A DNA stretch of 64,000 bases from Pagrus major. Its lineage: Eukaryota > Chordata > Actinopteri > Spariformes > Sparidae. The notes under the pieces were generated by a model that worked only from the letters and a program-made list of their open reading frames with translations, was not told where the DNA came from and did not search any database. How positions within the stretch are numbered: the stretch's first letter is position 1; every line of letters begins with the position of its first letter. Below, piece by piece: positions 25,658 through 37,112 of the stretch. The position numbers were made by a program, and so were the translations under genes. The stretch is taken from NCBI RefSeq assembly GCF_040436345.1, contig NC_133225.1, forward strand, positions 19,448,040 through 19,512,039. Reading direction: 5' to 3'.

Positions 25658-27356
25658 CTAAAAACCAGTGGTGGGAGAAGTATTCAGATCCTTAGCTTGA
25701 GCAAATGTATCAGTACCACACTATGAATATACTCCACTACAACTAAAAGTCCTGCATGAATGCAGTATTACAAGTAAGTATTATCAGCAAAATGTATTTT
25801 GAGTACCAAAAGTAAAAGTACTCATTCTGTAGATAAAATGTCCTGTGTTTTATTAATATATGTCATGTTTTTGGATTAATGTTACTGCTGCTTCATATGT
25901 TTGTAGTCACCAAGGAAACCATGAGTTTTCCAGCTAGTCCAAGGTGTGTTGAGTTAACGCAGCTGAAGACGGAAACGTAATCCTTCAGTATAGCAGAAAA
26001 ATGTAAAATTATAACAAGAACCAAATGTAGATACATGGTTTTCAGTGGACAGGACGGGTAGGAAAAATTGCAGTATTCAGAGTAACTAGCAGCGAAAGCT
26101 GTAAAAAGCACATTGTTTGCCTCTGAGATGTAGTTAAATAGAAGTATAAAGTTATACTCTTAGATAAATACCTTGAATTTGTAATTACCGGCCTTTGTTA
26201 ATGTACAGTTTGAATGGTGTGTTGGTGGTTAGACCTGTCCAGTAAATATATTTTAGGTGGCAAATATACAGACTTGCTGCACTTTAAGAGATAATATGTA
26301 ATATATGTACTTTCTCGCATATGCAGTAGTACTTCCCAAGATCTGTAAACACACTTTAATGTGTGAAATTGGTGGAGTAACCCTTTAAATGCGATCTACC
26401 AGCAGAAGAAGATGCTGTCTAGGTAAAAAAAATGTCCCTCCTGCTTACACCTTGATGAGTTCTGCACAATCAGACAGCTAAATACAAGATATCTACTCTA
26501 AATCGAATCACATGGAGTATTATTCTTCATCATAAAAAAACACACTTCTACATAAAATCAGCTTATGTTATTGCAAGTGGCCACATACCATATATCTGTT
26601 TTCAAGGCCACTTAGTTCCATTCAGGAAGATTCGGATTCATTCACTCATATTTCAGACAACAATGTGCTTCCAGCTTCGTGGCAAAGAGCCCTGACCTCG
26701 ACCCCACTAAAAACCTTGAGGTGAATTTGAAAGCTGACCAGAACGAGGCCTTATCGCCCAATATCATTGTCTGACCTCAATAATCTCTGCAGCCAAGGTA
26801 TAAAATCATTACAGTGGATGTCTGCATACAGTAAAGTGTGCCCTTTTCAGTTTACCAAATGATTATTTTTGTTTGTGTGACTCCACAAATGTTTGTTGTT
26901 GATCTTTAAGTACTCATTTCAATCCTTGTCTAAAAAGATCTGATTACAGCTGCTATTTATTGTGCATGATTAAGTTGTTCTGATCCTGTTGCCTGTGGAC
27001 GGGACATGATTTTTATGTTTGAAATGAATATCAATCGAAAACTGAATGAATTTTTTCAAGTGATTTTATTTTGTATACATGGTTTTCTCCATTTTCTGAC
27101 AGGCACAATATAACACAAAAGGCTTAAAACTACATCTTGTCAAAGTAGAAGAGCTAATTTAATGTCCAGTAGCAATAACATGAGTGTTTGTTATAGTTAA
27201 CAATAATAATACAGTAACTTTAGAGTATTCATGAATGTCTTGGCTCCAAAAAAAAATCGTCTAAACACACAGCAATATTCTCATGTACTGATCAAACAAC
27301 AAACATTTGAGTCACTAGCTACACAAATGGAGCTCTTTATAACAGACAGCAGTTGT
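25658..27356. other. Spacer between channel genes C and D, with repeats
   Basis: No exon found, including the expected first exon of gene C. It begins with a hAT-like repeat (25667 on). Around 26330-26395 is AAACACACTTTAATGTGTG followed by GGTGGAGTAACCC, which I also recall as repetitive in teleosts. The rest is AT-rich and unremarkable. Confidence 0.5.
25667..25900. repeat. hAT-like MITE (CAGTGGTGGGAGAAGTATTC type)
   Basis: CAGTGGTGGGAGAAGTATTC, then ATACTCCACTACAACTAAAA and AAAAGTACTCATTCTGTAG, is the known layout of a very common teleost non-autonomous hAT repeat. The left end is clear; the right end is not. Confidence 0.65.
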
Positions 27357-30300
27357 CTACTGACTGTATGAGTTGGACCAGATTATCATGATGGTAATGA
27401 AGCTGACTGAGATGAAGAGGATGTAGACGCCGAACAGCAGGCGGTCAATGATGAAACCCACCTGCATCCACTCCTCCGAGCTGTTGTTGTCCCCCAGCTG
27501 CTGCTCCACCTTGAGGCGGATGGCCTGGAGGTCCCTGCCCAGACTCTTCAGCTCTTGAATGGCCATGCTGTCCGCCACTGGCCCCTTCCCCTCTGGAAGC
27601 CCATCAACAGCCATTTGCTGTGCCACCACAGTGCTGAGTTTCGTGTCTGGTTCATGAGGAAAAAAGTTTGAAATGTTTCAAAATCAATTCAGAAAATACT
27701 GTCATTCCATCATTATGAACCAACTGATCAGCTCCTCTTGATCAGTCATTTGTAATCTTACATTCCTAACATATAAACTGTGTACCTGAACCCTTTGGTT
27801 CTTTAGTCTTCCGAGGCATGCAAACAACACAGGCCAGAATCTGCAGAACAAACACTTGGACCCAGCGAGGGATGGGAGAGAGGTTAACAGAGCAGCTCAA
27901 CAGATTGGTGACGAGGATAGTCTCCAGTAGACTGGCCACCATCAGAGCCAGGCAGAGAGAGAAGAACACATCTGTCAAAGAGAAAGTAAGAAGTTAGGCC
28001 GGGACATAAAAGAACAAAAAAGTTTGCACTGTCAGAAAGTGTTTTAGGTTTTACTGTATAATCAACAGGTGGACAGCTGCTTATGATGGTCAAAAACTGA
28101 AAACGCATCTGTAGTCTAAACATAACTTAGGACATGAAAATCATGACTGCATCCAATTTTAACACATTCTACAAGACCAAAATCTGCTAATTTCCCAAAA
28201 CTCTCCTCACACATCCGCTTGTGCACTTGTGGGATGCTTATAAGTAAAATGTAGAGCGATGCCACCATAAAAAAACCACAAGATAAAACTTTCCTTGAGA
28301 CTGAATAACACTGACTTATGAGAGGTATGGTGTTTCCAGTGATAGGCAGCAGGTCGTTCATGATGAGCAGGAAGACCGTGTAGCCCAGGATGAGGGTCAT
28401 CTTGAAGGAGGACCGGTCCACAGACTGAGGGGGCAGCAGGAAGCTGAAGAGGTCCACTGTGATGAGGAAGCAGCTGGGGATCAGCAGGTTCACCACATAC
28501 AGGGTGGCCCGACGCCTCACTCTGATCTGTGAGGGGAAAATTCAAAAAACACTTTGCCAGGTAACTTCTCTGTGTGCACCTGATACTGAAAGGTTTTGTT
28601 TCTCATTCATCTGAAAGGATGCCAGAAGGTGTAACTTTAGATCATCTAACAAGACATGAACATACTGATCAGCATGCATCATATATAGGAACACAGTTAT
28701 ATATTACAAGCCAAATGACGATCACACAAACATCCAATATTATTTTCAAGTTAGGACAAAATACTCCCACACGCTGTCCTCTTCAGTTGCAAACCGGAAG
28801 AAAAAAACATGATTTAGGAAAAATAAATCAAAACAGAGATAACTGAACCCTTCACTCTCAAATCTGAGCCTGAAATGCAATTTACAGTTCATTAACCCCA
28901 ATTTAAGGATGTTACAATCGACCTACATGAAATGCGAGCTCATCGATATGTGCACCAGTAGAAGAACCTTGGGTGAATTTGTGGGAGGTGATGTCCAGCA
29001 GCTCCCACTCCCCCATGGTGGTTATCACCTCCTTGGAGAACTTTGTGATGTTTTCTGCAGACTTCCCCAGGGAAATTTCTATGTCCGTCGCTGGGGAGAG
29101 AAGAACAGAGCATTGTTATAAAGTTGAGAGCGATCAAAGCACAGATCCATGTTACATTGTGCATCAACAATAAAACATTGTTGACTGGCACACAAAGGTC
29201 TTTAAAGAAATTGGACATTTGGTGTGTGAGCTCCTTACAATAGTGGAGGTAGGAGTTGAAAGTCAAAGTGCAGTTCTGTATGTCGAAGGGGAAGGTGTAG
29301 ATGTCGAGGTTACAGGAGCTGACAACTCTGACTGGTTTAGCGTCGTGTATCTGCCCGTTGCTATGCAGGTACACATACGGGACATTGGGGGCTGTGTTTT
29401 CATCCATACTGCAAGACAGGGAGCAAGTAGAGGAGTTATGAGTGTCATGTCTTCAAAATAAGGGCATGGCAACTTTAATGTATCCAATTCATCCACATGT
29501 TGCATATTTATGGTCCTTTTAATAAAGTGAATAGGTAATAAAGCCATCATAAGTCCTTATTAGATGTTAATGAACATCAATAAGACTATATCAGCATTAA
29601 TAATCACATCATAAACATGGTTATAGTTAGATTATAGGCATTTATAAGTACCTTGACAATTATTATTATTATTATTATTACTACCAGTTAACTATGGTTT
29701 ATGCAGCTGATTGTCTTTGTAATGCTATTATAAGCAAAACATTCACACAAGTGTTTATAAAATTCCTGCGTTACCCAAAATTTGGATGCAGTTGTATAAA
29801 AATGCAGTACAGGAGTATCAGACATCGTCAGGGATAACTTGCTTTTGTTGTTTTCATGGGATTTGACAGTGAGACAAATATAGCATATTAGCTTTATCCC
29901 TCAACACAGATATATTGTAAGAGCATGTTAAGATGACTCTATTGTACAGTACAGTTCATACAGCAGATGGTTTAATATGGTCAAGTATGATGGAACTCAC
30001 AATTCATTGATTACAATGTCTGGCACCCAAAATTTGTCTCTGGGAAGAGAAATCTTACTGGTGCCACACTGGACTGGGTCCCAGCTGATAAACTCGTTCA
30101 CCCAATACTGAAACAACAACAACAAAGTGGTGTAAGTGCACAGAAGATGACATGCCATGCCATCAATTATGCCCAATTTGGAAATTATGATGGATGATTG
30201 CAGTACTTACATAATTTACCCAAAGGAAAGTGAGCAAGAGTTGAGCCTTTTCATCCTATGAGACAAGAAACATTTTTTTTTTGCACAAATCCTTAACGGA

Positions 30301-31247
30301 GACTCAGTGGAGCGCCACAACAAAAAAATGTGGTTTAATCAATGTCTTTAATTCAGCTTATATTTAATTGAATGATAGATGGTGTTTCTTCTCTGGTGAC
30401 AATATTAAATATATGATGCTAAATTATACATTTATAAAGCTAATCCTGGTAAAGAAATTATTTTTTTTGTTTTGTAATTTACCAAAAAATACTGTACATA
30501 TGAAAAGTTTTAGAAGTGCCCCGTACTCGTGCAGAATAATCTACTGAGAGCTGAACATACCACTCCAAGTATCCCATACAAGGTGAAGAAGGTGCTGATG
30601 TTGGTGCGGGTTGTTATGTTCATGACGGGTCGTATGGCGCTCAGATTGAATGAGGGAGTCAGAGCCTTCAGCAAGGCTGGTTGGTTCGGCTCGGTGCAGT
30701 TCACATGGATGGCACTGCACAGAGCTGACAAGAGGATTCAAACATTAGAAATCCATCCGAGAACATGCTCGCACAGCAGACCTGCCACTAAAAAAGTGGA
30801 TTATCTCTCATGTCAACTTTAATGTACAATACACATTTAAATCTTCTGGTATCTTGCTTACAATACTGCACATACATTATATATTGTATATGCAGTTTAA
30901 ATTCTTATGCACTTTTCAGGTTTGTTACCTTGTTGGTTATGTTTTTTTAGAAAACCTTTAGATGCAAGACCTCCTGCTTGGTTTTCAATATTGTGCTTAC
31001 CTGGTAGAAGAATGAGAAACATGACCAGAGTGGGCTGGACTGATGGAGGGAGACTCTAGAATAAAACAACAATTGTTTCAATATAAGCATCTTCAAAAAA
31101 AATTAAGAAGTGTCATAAGTTAAAGAGAGGATTGAACATTATTTATTTATTCATTCTAACTATATATAGCCTCAAAAATAACTTGGTAAAATGTAAAATA
31201 TGTAGGAGAAGATACTTTACCTTCACTGTAGTGTCCTTGGATGTCAT
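27357..31247 (-). CDS. 5-HT3-receptor-like Cys-loop channel, gene D (472 aa, complete)
   Basis: Ten exons, high to low: 31221-31247, 31001-31055, 30561-30724, 30211-30255, 30001-30107, 29239-29408, 28927-29090, 28316-28526, 27786-27971, 27357-27646; total 1419 bases in frame. Unlike A and B, the signal peptide is split over two exons (MTSKDTTVK, then VMFLILLPG). Residue landmarks: Cys-loop C165-C179 ([15 protein letters not shown]), loop B Tyr186 (NSYLHY), M1 about 252-272, M2 from Asp281-Arg282 to about 302 ([18 protein letters not shown]), M3 about 316-336, pre-M4 Trp436 and M4 about 444-466 ([16 protein letters not shown]). The M3-M4 loop is short. Loop E has DAKP where 5-HT3A has NYKP, and loop C lacks the tyrosines. 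Family certain; agonist unknown. Confidence 0.87.
29659..29681. repeat. (ATT)n microsatellite
   Basis: About seven ATT units in an intron of channel gene D. Confidence 0.9.
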
Positions 31248-33659
31248 GATGTCAAGACTTCTCTCTACAAATGTCAGATGAAGTTACTCCAGAATCTGTA
31301 AAGGACAAAGAATAATTATCACACTGCATTATGGGAACATTTACTTTAAGTTGACACCTGTATGAATAGATAAGGCATCCAAACCATTGACACACAGCTA
31401 AAGCATAACCTCCACTCACCTTGCAATCCAACTCTTGCAAGACTAAATTCAGCTTTAGCGGCCGAGATATACATAGTGCCGCTGTAAACCGAGCGTGATG
31501 TGAACAAACCCCTGGCAAATGATGTGGGAAATGGAAAATCCCTCAAGGCGGCTACTTTCCCTGTCAGTGGTTTCATACAAAACAAAGACAAACCTCAGTT
31601 AAGGTGTTGAACCGCAGTGTGTGACCTGCAGATGGTGAAGATTGACCACAGCTGCATCGGGGTCACGCCTGCTGGACGTACGCAAATAAACGGTGGATGG
31701 CTTGTGAGAAACAGGTGTCCTCTGGTGTCACACTGAGCCTCCTGTCTGCCAACCTTTTTACATTTTACCAGAATTAAACAAGTTGCATAACTCTGCTCCA
31801 ATATACAGTGCGTTAACCCCAAAACCACCTGCAAACAACCTTTGTTTATGTTACATAACTGCTGCTACAAGTTGCCAAACTCTGGTATCTGGTAAAGAAC
31901 TTAGTGTTGATTGAAAATGTACAAAAACAGACAATTTCAGCCTCCCATATTGAAATTGTAAGTATAAGGAAGGACACTGCTGACTTTGTTGAAACGCTGA
32001 GGTTTTTAAGCATTCATTGCAGTGGTGGTCCTGTCGGCCACAAGCAGGGAAGCGTAACAGTCGTGGTCTTTTTTTTAAACATCTGTTAAAGAAGCGACCC
32101 GAGTGGCTCCCCTCCTGATACTGCTGGTTGTGCTGACTGTGCAGTTGTTGTAAGTGTATTAAGTGGTTTTCAAAAAGAAATTCAGAAAATGAGAAAAGTA
32201 ATTTTTACAATATTGATAAGGTAATAATAGCTACATACTCCATAACTGAATAAACAAGCTGTTCTCAGAGGAAAATAAGGTCCCCAGAACACTGTTCGAA
32301 GCTAGAAAGGTGGCAGGGTCCGCCAAATATAAACACAATAAAACAGTATGAAACTGTGTTGTCCTTTAAGTTCAGTTTGTTTATTCAGTCCTGGAAACGA
32401 AGAGAGTTCGTTTATTTAGTTTGTTTAAACATGAAAATCAAATCAGTGAAGATTTTTCTCTTATGATTAAAATTTCTTCCCAAAAACTACATCATGCACC
32501 TTTAAAATCTAAGTACTCTGCTGTTTACAGATCACCTGAGTGCAGTGGTGATTTTAGAGTCTGTTGGAGTGAAAGGCAGAAATTCCCAGGGGGCCTCTCC
32601 TACCATCTTTCATCACCATTATGTTATAAATAATCACCAACGAAGAAAATTGATTTTTGAGTCTCATTCCCAATGCTTGGGGATGGTAGGACGGGTCCGT
32701 CACCATCCCAAAGCATAGATTTCTGACGAGTTGGGAGTGAGACTAAAAAAAAAAAAAATTCTTACAAATAAGTCCTTTAAAATCTAAATGAATGACAAAA
32801 TGCTCATTTATAATGAGGCCAGTGATCATCAACACATAAAGCGTTAGTTTTGAGGCAGCAGTGGTCGACAGAATGGCGCCTTTTTGGGAGGTTTAAGAGG
32901 GTTTATAGCTGTCATTGCAAAATGTGCAAACATGAATGGCCCCTTTTCCCAAATTTCTTTGAGGAGCCCGAAATTTTTGCCTGGTTTGCCTCTCCTGACG
33001 GTGTGCCTCCGCCTTAGTGACTGCATAATACTGCTCTGTTGTGTTCAGATTATGTTGTACTTGATTTGCTCATAGATATTGTGCTCTGGTAAGATGTCCT
33101 GCCAATAGAGGGTGCTGTTGGTGAAGGTAATACTGTTGTGGACAAGAGGGGAAGAAGAGCAGCATGTGTGTGATAGGAAATAGAGATGGAGTTCCCTTGC
33201 TGAAAAGCATTTGTGTTGGTTACAAAGCCTCACATAACATTTTTATATTTAACAGGCCTTTATTCTCTCATTTAAATGATAAATGAATCACAGCAATTTA
33301 TTTGAAAACAGAAAATACCAAGACTATGAAAAAACAAAGACGTTAGTTTATTGCTTGTTTAAGCTTTATTTAGATATCATATAGAAGTCTTGTTTAAACA
33401 TTTGAGCAGACAAATTCATGTTTAACTGAGTGCCAACAAGAATAATTATGAAAGCTTATAAGCATCTGATTACTTCATATTATAGAGGAAGCTAATGCAA
33501 TAAAAACAGAGTGACAGGAAGGAAAGTCAACAATTTGCTAATATTAGTTTAGGCATACATTTTAATTGAAACCCTTGATAAAAATAAATAACCCTCAAGA
33601 ATAGAAACAAGACTGTCTGAGACAAACATTAATTGTCTTTAAAGCATTAAAAGGCTGAC
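31248..33659. other. Spacer between the channel array and the RTP array
   Basis: About 2.4 kb without a recognised gene. It holds the promoter side of channel gene D, a foldback at 32661-32744 and, from about 33020, sequence that is duplicated again at 35570-36165 (3' flank of RTP copy 1). Open frames at 31252-31591 (-) have no family resemblance. Confidence 0.55.
32661..32744. repeat. Imperfect foldback (inverted repeat)
   Basis: GTCTCATTCCCAA then TGCTTGGGGATGGT (32661-32687) is mirrored by ACCATCCCAAAGCA (32702-32715) and TTGGGAGTGAGAC (32731-32743), with a 15-base bulge in the right arm and a 14-base loop. It is followed by a 14-base A run. This could be a small foldback transposon or a hairpin RNA; neither can be decided from sequence alone. 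Confidence 0.6.
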
Positions 33660-35201
33660 TTAAAAGTAAGAGTAGCCTAAGTCTTTTTTCTGATCACACA
33701 TGCCTTCAATACAGGCCTGACAATGAAGAGGCTCATGGCGTCTGCTGATCGGAAGACTTTCAGGAAGCCTCTCTGCTCTGTACAGGTTTTCATTGTAGCA
33801 CTGAATTCTTATCTCCTTCATCAGATTCTCCACAAGGATTTTGATGTTCTTGTCGGAGATGTCCGGGGTCTCCATTGAACCATCTTTACAATCGATGCAT
33901 TTCTGACCGAAGCGCTTCACCTTGACAGTACCCTGTCCAGGTCCCAGGTGCATGTGGAAGACCACCTTCACGACGTTGGAATTCCACTCTCTTCTTCCAC
34001 AACAGCTGCATCTAAACCTTGAAAATCACAGTGAACACAAGTTAAAGACAGTCTGAAGTGGCTTTTCAACAAAATGACGACCACCCAAACTTACAATGGA
34101 AACTAAAGTTTAAGCTCTCAAGGTACTTCTTGGAAGCAGCCATGCTCCAGGAGAAGATTTCGGTTTAAAAGTCAGTTGGCCAAGTTATTGACTAAATAAT
34201 GTTGTAAGATTGAAGCCAGTGAAAAAGGTGAATGGGAGCAGAAAGAGCCATTTAATGTCCTCTCCTTTCTGCCTACATAATGAAACCGGAATCCTTTCTC
34301 TGCCATTCAAGTGTTGCAAGTCAAACACCTACGGTGCAACTGAAATTGATGGGGAAATTCTGCACTATCACAACAACAGAGGCTCGCCTTTGTTTGTTCA
34401 TCCTCCCCAACATTACATTACATCACCATCAGTCAATAGCGGACCCTGTCTGGCTCTCACGTCCAGAGAAGGATACTGTCTTCCGGGAGGAAGTTCACTG
34501 AAGTCTCGGTTGTTTATGAGTCTCGGTCAGTGACTTTTCCTCATTAAATTTGGTGGGTTTTTTTCTATAGAAGTTGCCAGAGACAGTAACTACAACAACA
34601 CAATAGCAGAAGGCTACAAAGACATTGTGAGTGAAGGTTTTTGCTCTAAAATGTGTCACATAATCACCTACAGGCAACAGTGGGAAGAGTCGATAGGACA
34701 GACAGGATGACAGCCACTTTTCCATGTATAAATGCGGTATTTCTTTACCTCATAAGATGCTAAAGACACGACCTGCTACCACATTTCTCTTTTATTTGAT
34801 GAGTGAAGGATCTGTTTAGACGTTGGACGCCATCAGACCAACACACCCCTGTCCCGCTGTTCCCTACATCACCACAATGTGACCGTGCAAACAAATTTTT
34901 GTCCACACAACTTGAAGTCCAAAATCAGACACATACACACAAACCTTGAGAAACCTAATACATCCACTAGACTACAATTTATATTAACCTATCATACACA
35001 ATATTGTAAATACACACCAACAACAGTAGTTCAGCACACTGACCTTGCACTTGTCTTCCCAATGTACTTCTTCCAGCCCAGATTTGGGCTGCGAGGGCCA
35101 ATTTTTTCATCAAACTGCAGACGCCAGGAGTCTCCTTGTTGAAGATTCTCTGCTTGAGTCTTGAAGATACTATGCCACAAATAATCCGTCAGTCCCGCCA
35201 T
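33660..35201 (-). CDS. RTP-like protein, copy 1 (171 aa, 3CxxC zinc finger)
   Basis: Receptor-transporting proteins bind immature receptors and help traffic them; mammalian RTP4 is interferon-induced and antiviral. Two exons: 35044-35201 (ATG at 35201; DSWRLQFDEKI, GWKKYIGK) and 33660-34017, joined at AG|G with donor GTCAGT. Exon 2 starts FRCSCCGRREW and carries the pairs CxxC, KRFGQKCIDC and HCQACIEGMC that define the 3CxxC zinc domain. The frame is exact over 516 bases. No C-terminal membrane helix is visible, unlike several mammalian RTPs. It is the most divergent of the intact copies here (KVKRFGQKC against KVRRFRQDC). An interferon-response-like site lies 130 bp upstream. Confidence 0.8.
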
Positions 35202-35330
35202 CCTGTCAATGTCAGTGGTGCTGGTGGCTGACAGCTGATCGGTACAGTAGCCTATGCAGTCAACTAGATAGAAGGATTTATCACCCTTCGCTTGAGAGAG
35301 TTTGATTGTGATCCTACCAGTAAATTTGAG

Positions 35331-35342
35331 GAAAACGAAACT
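35331..35342 (-). promoter_or_regulatory. ISRE upstream of RTP copy 1
   Basis: GAAAACGAAACT fits the interferon-stimulated response element GAAANNGAAACT exactly. It begins 130 bp upstream of the ATG, and related sites stand at the same distance in copies 3 and 4. Confidence 0.6.
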
Positions 35343-35570
35343 GGAGAACTGGTTTCTTGAAAATCCACGCCTAGTTTTAGAGACTTACGCAATGCCTAAT
35401 TGCCTGTCCACCCTATTTATAAACAGAAATAAAGAAAGGGAGCAGCTATGTATGAAGGCTATGCAGAAATAAAGAACGGCTATGTGTGTGTATGCAAAGC
35501 AATGTAGCTGCTTTGTGTGTATTTGCATAGTGAGGGTCAATTATGCAAATACACACATACCTGATGGTGT

Positions 35571-36165
35571 GCCTCTGCCTTAGTGACTGCATAATAATAC
35601 TCTGTTGTGTTCAGATTATGTTGTACTTGATTTGCTCATAGATACTGTGCTCTGGTAAGATGTCCTGCCAATAAAGGGTGATGTTGGTGAAGGTAATACT
35701 GATGTGGACAAGAGGGGAAGAAGAGCAGCATGTGTGTGATAGGAAATACAGATGGAGTTTCCTTGCTGAAAAGCATTTGTGTTGGTTACAAAGCCTCACA
35801 TAACATTTTGAATAATTATGAATGCTCATAAGCATTTGATTACTTTATATTATAGAGGAAGCTAATGCAATAAAACAGGAAAGAAAGTCAACAATTTGCT
35901 AATATTAGTTTAGGCATACATTTTAATTGAAACCCTTGATAAAAATAAATAACCCTCAAGAATAGAAACAAGACCGTCTGAGACAAACATTAATTGTCTT
36001 TAAAGCAAAAAAATGCTGACTTAAAAGTAAGAGTAAGTCTTTTTACAGATCACAGATGCTTTCAATACAGGCCTGACAACAAGAAGGCTCATGGCGTCTG
36101 CTGATTGGAAGAGTTTCAGGAAGCCTCTCCGCTCTGTACAGGTTTTCACTGCAACACTAAACACT
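35571..36165 (-). pseudogene. Decayed RTP copy: duplicate of the 3' end of copy 1
   Basis: Sequence at 35571-35825 repeats 33006-33250, and 35810-36165 repeats about 33430-33800, both with few differences. The second part includes the end of coding exon 2 of copy 1 (ACAGGCCTGACAA...GGCTCATGGCGTCTGCTGAT). The match stops abruptly near 36160, where the DNA switches to the 3' flank type of copies 3 and 4 (ACTTGAACAGATAAATTCAA). This is the scar of an unequal crossover. No exon 1 or intact frame is left. Confidence 0.7.
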
Positions 36166-36290
36166 TGAACAGATAAATTCAAATTGGAACGCAAATTGAC
36201 TTCCAGCGAGAACAAATACGAAAGCTTATATGCCCTTCAATACAACAGATAAATAAGAGGAAGCCATGAAACAGGAGGGCAAGTTCAGAA

Positions 36291-36639
36291 AAAAATAGGG
36301 GTTGTAGCTTCATCTTTTTCGCAGATACCGAACTTGCAGGCCTCACAATGGGCCGGCTCATGTGAACTTCTGACATCCAGTTTTTTAGGACGCTTCAACC
36401 TTCTGCCCAGTTTTTCACGCTAGCATTTTATTCTTATCTTCTTCACCAGGTTCTCCATGAGGATGTCGATGTTCTCGGGAGTGATCTTGGGCTTCTCCAT
36501 TGGCGCTGAGGTGCACTTCTTGCAGTCCTGACGGAAGCGTCTCACCTTGACCACGCCCTGTCTGTGTGTGAGGCGCATGTGGAAGACCACCATCACCCGG
36601 TTGGAAGGCCAGCTTCTCCCACACTTGGTGCATTTGAAC
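36291..36639 (-). pseudogene. RTP copy 2, pseudogene (exon 2 only)
   Basis: The exon starts at the same AG|GTTCAAATG acceptor (36639) as copies 3 and 4 and reads FKCTKCGRSWPSNRV, then VKVRRFRQDCKKC. At 36420-36422 a TAG stands where copies 3 and 4 have a Tyr codon (KCYHED). The frame afterwards still reads HEPAHCEACKFGIC and ends at about 36291, so the loss is recent. There is no RTP exon 1 upstream: homology with the introns of copies 3 and 4 stops near 37113. A shortened protein ending after the first zinc pairs is conceivable, but a pseudogene is more likely. Confidence 0.75.
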
Positions 36640-37112
36640 CTGGAAAATGGCAGAAGACCCAAGTTAAAGACAAAATGACAACCAAACAAACGTACACTGG
36701 AAAGTTTCACATTTCTTCAGACTTGCCAACCTCAACACCTCAAAAACAGAGGGAGGATTTCAAAACCAAAACCAGTTCTAACTAAATTGCAATTGCATTT
36801 TTATGTCAACTAATTAGAATTTTTCTTTGAATTCGCAGAAAACAACACAGGATAATTCACCCTCTGGCTTAAATCTGTGGCATAAAGTTATATTTATCAC
36901 TTTTCATTCATTTATTTTTTGCCCCTGCCTTCCGGGGTGTGTGCACGCCACTGCCCTGTTTTGTCAGCCTCTTGATGTGGACTGACGCGGCAGATTTTAC
37001 AGTCCCTTTCCTGTTAAACGTCACAAGAAACAGGAATTCTGTTCTCCAGACAATCTGAAATTTGTTGAAATATTCTTTCTCCTCTCCATTTCTCTGTCCA
37101 TCTCTCACTTAC

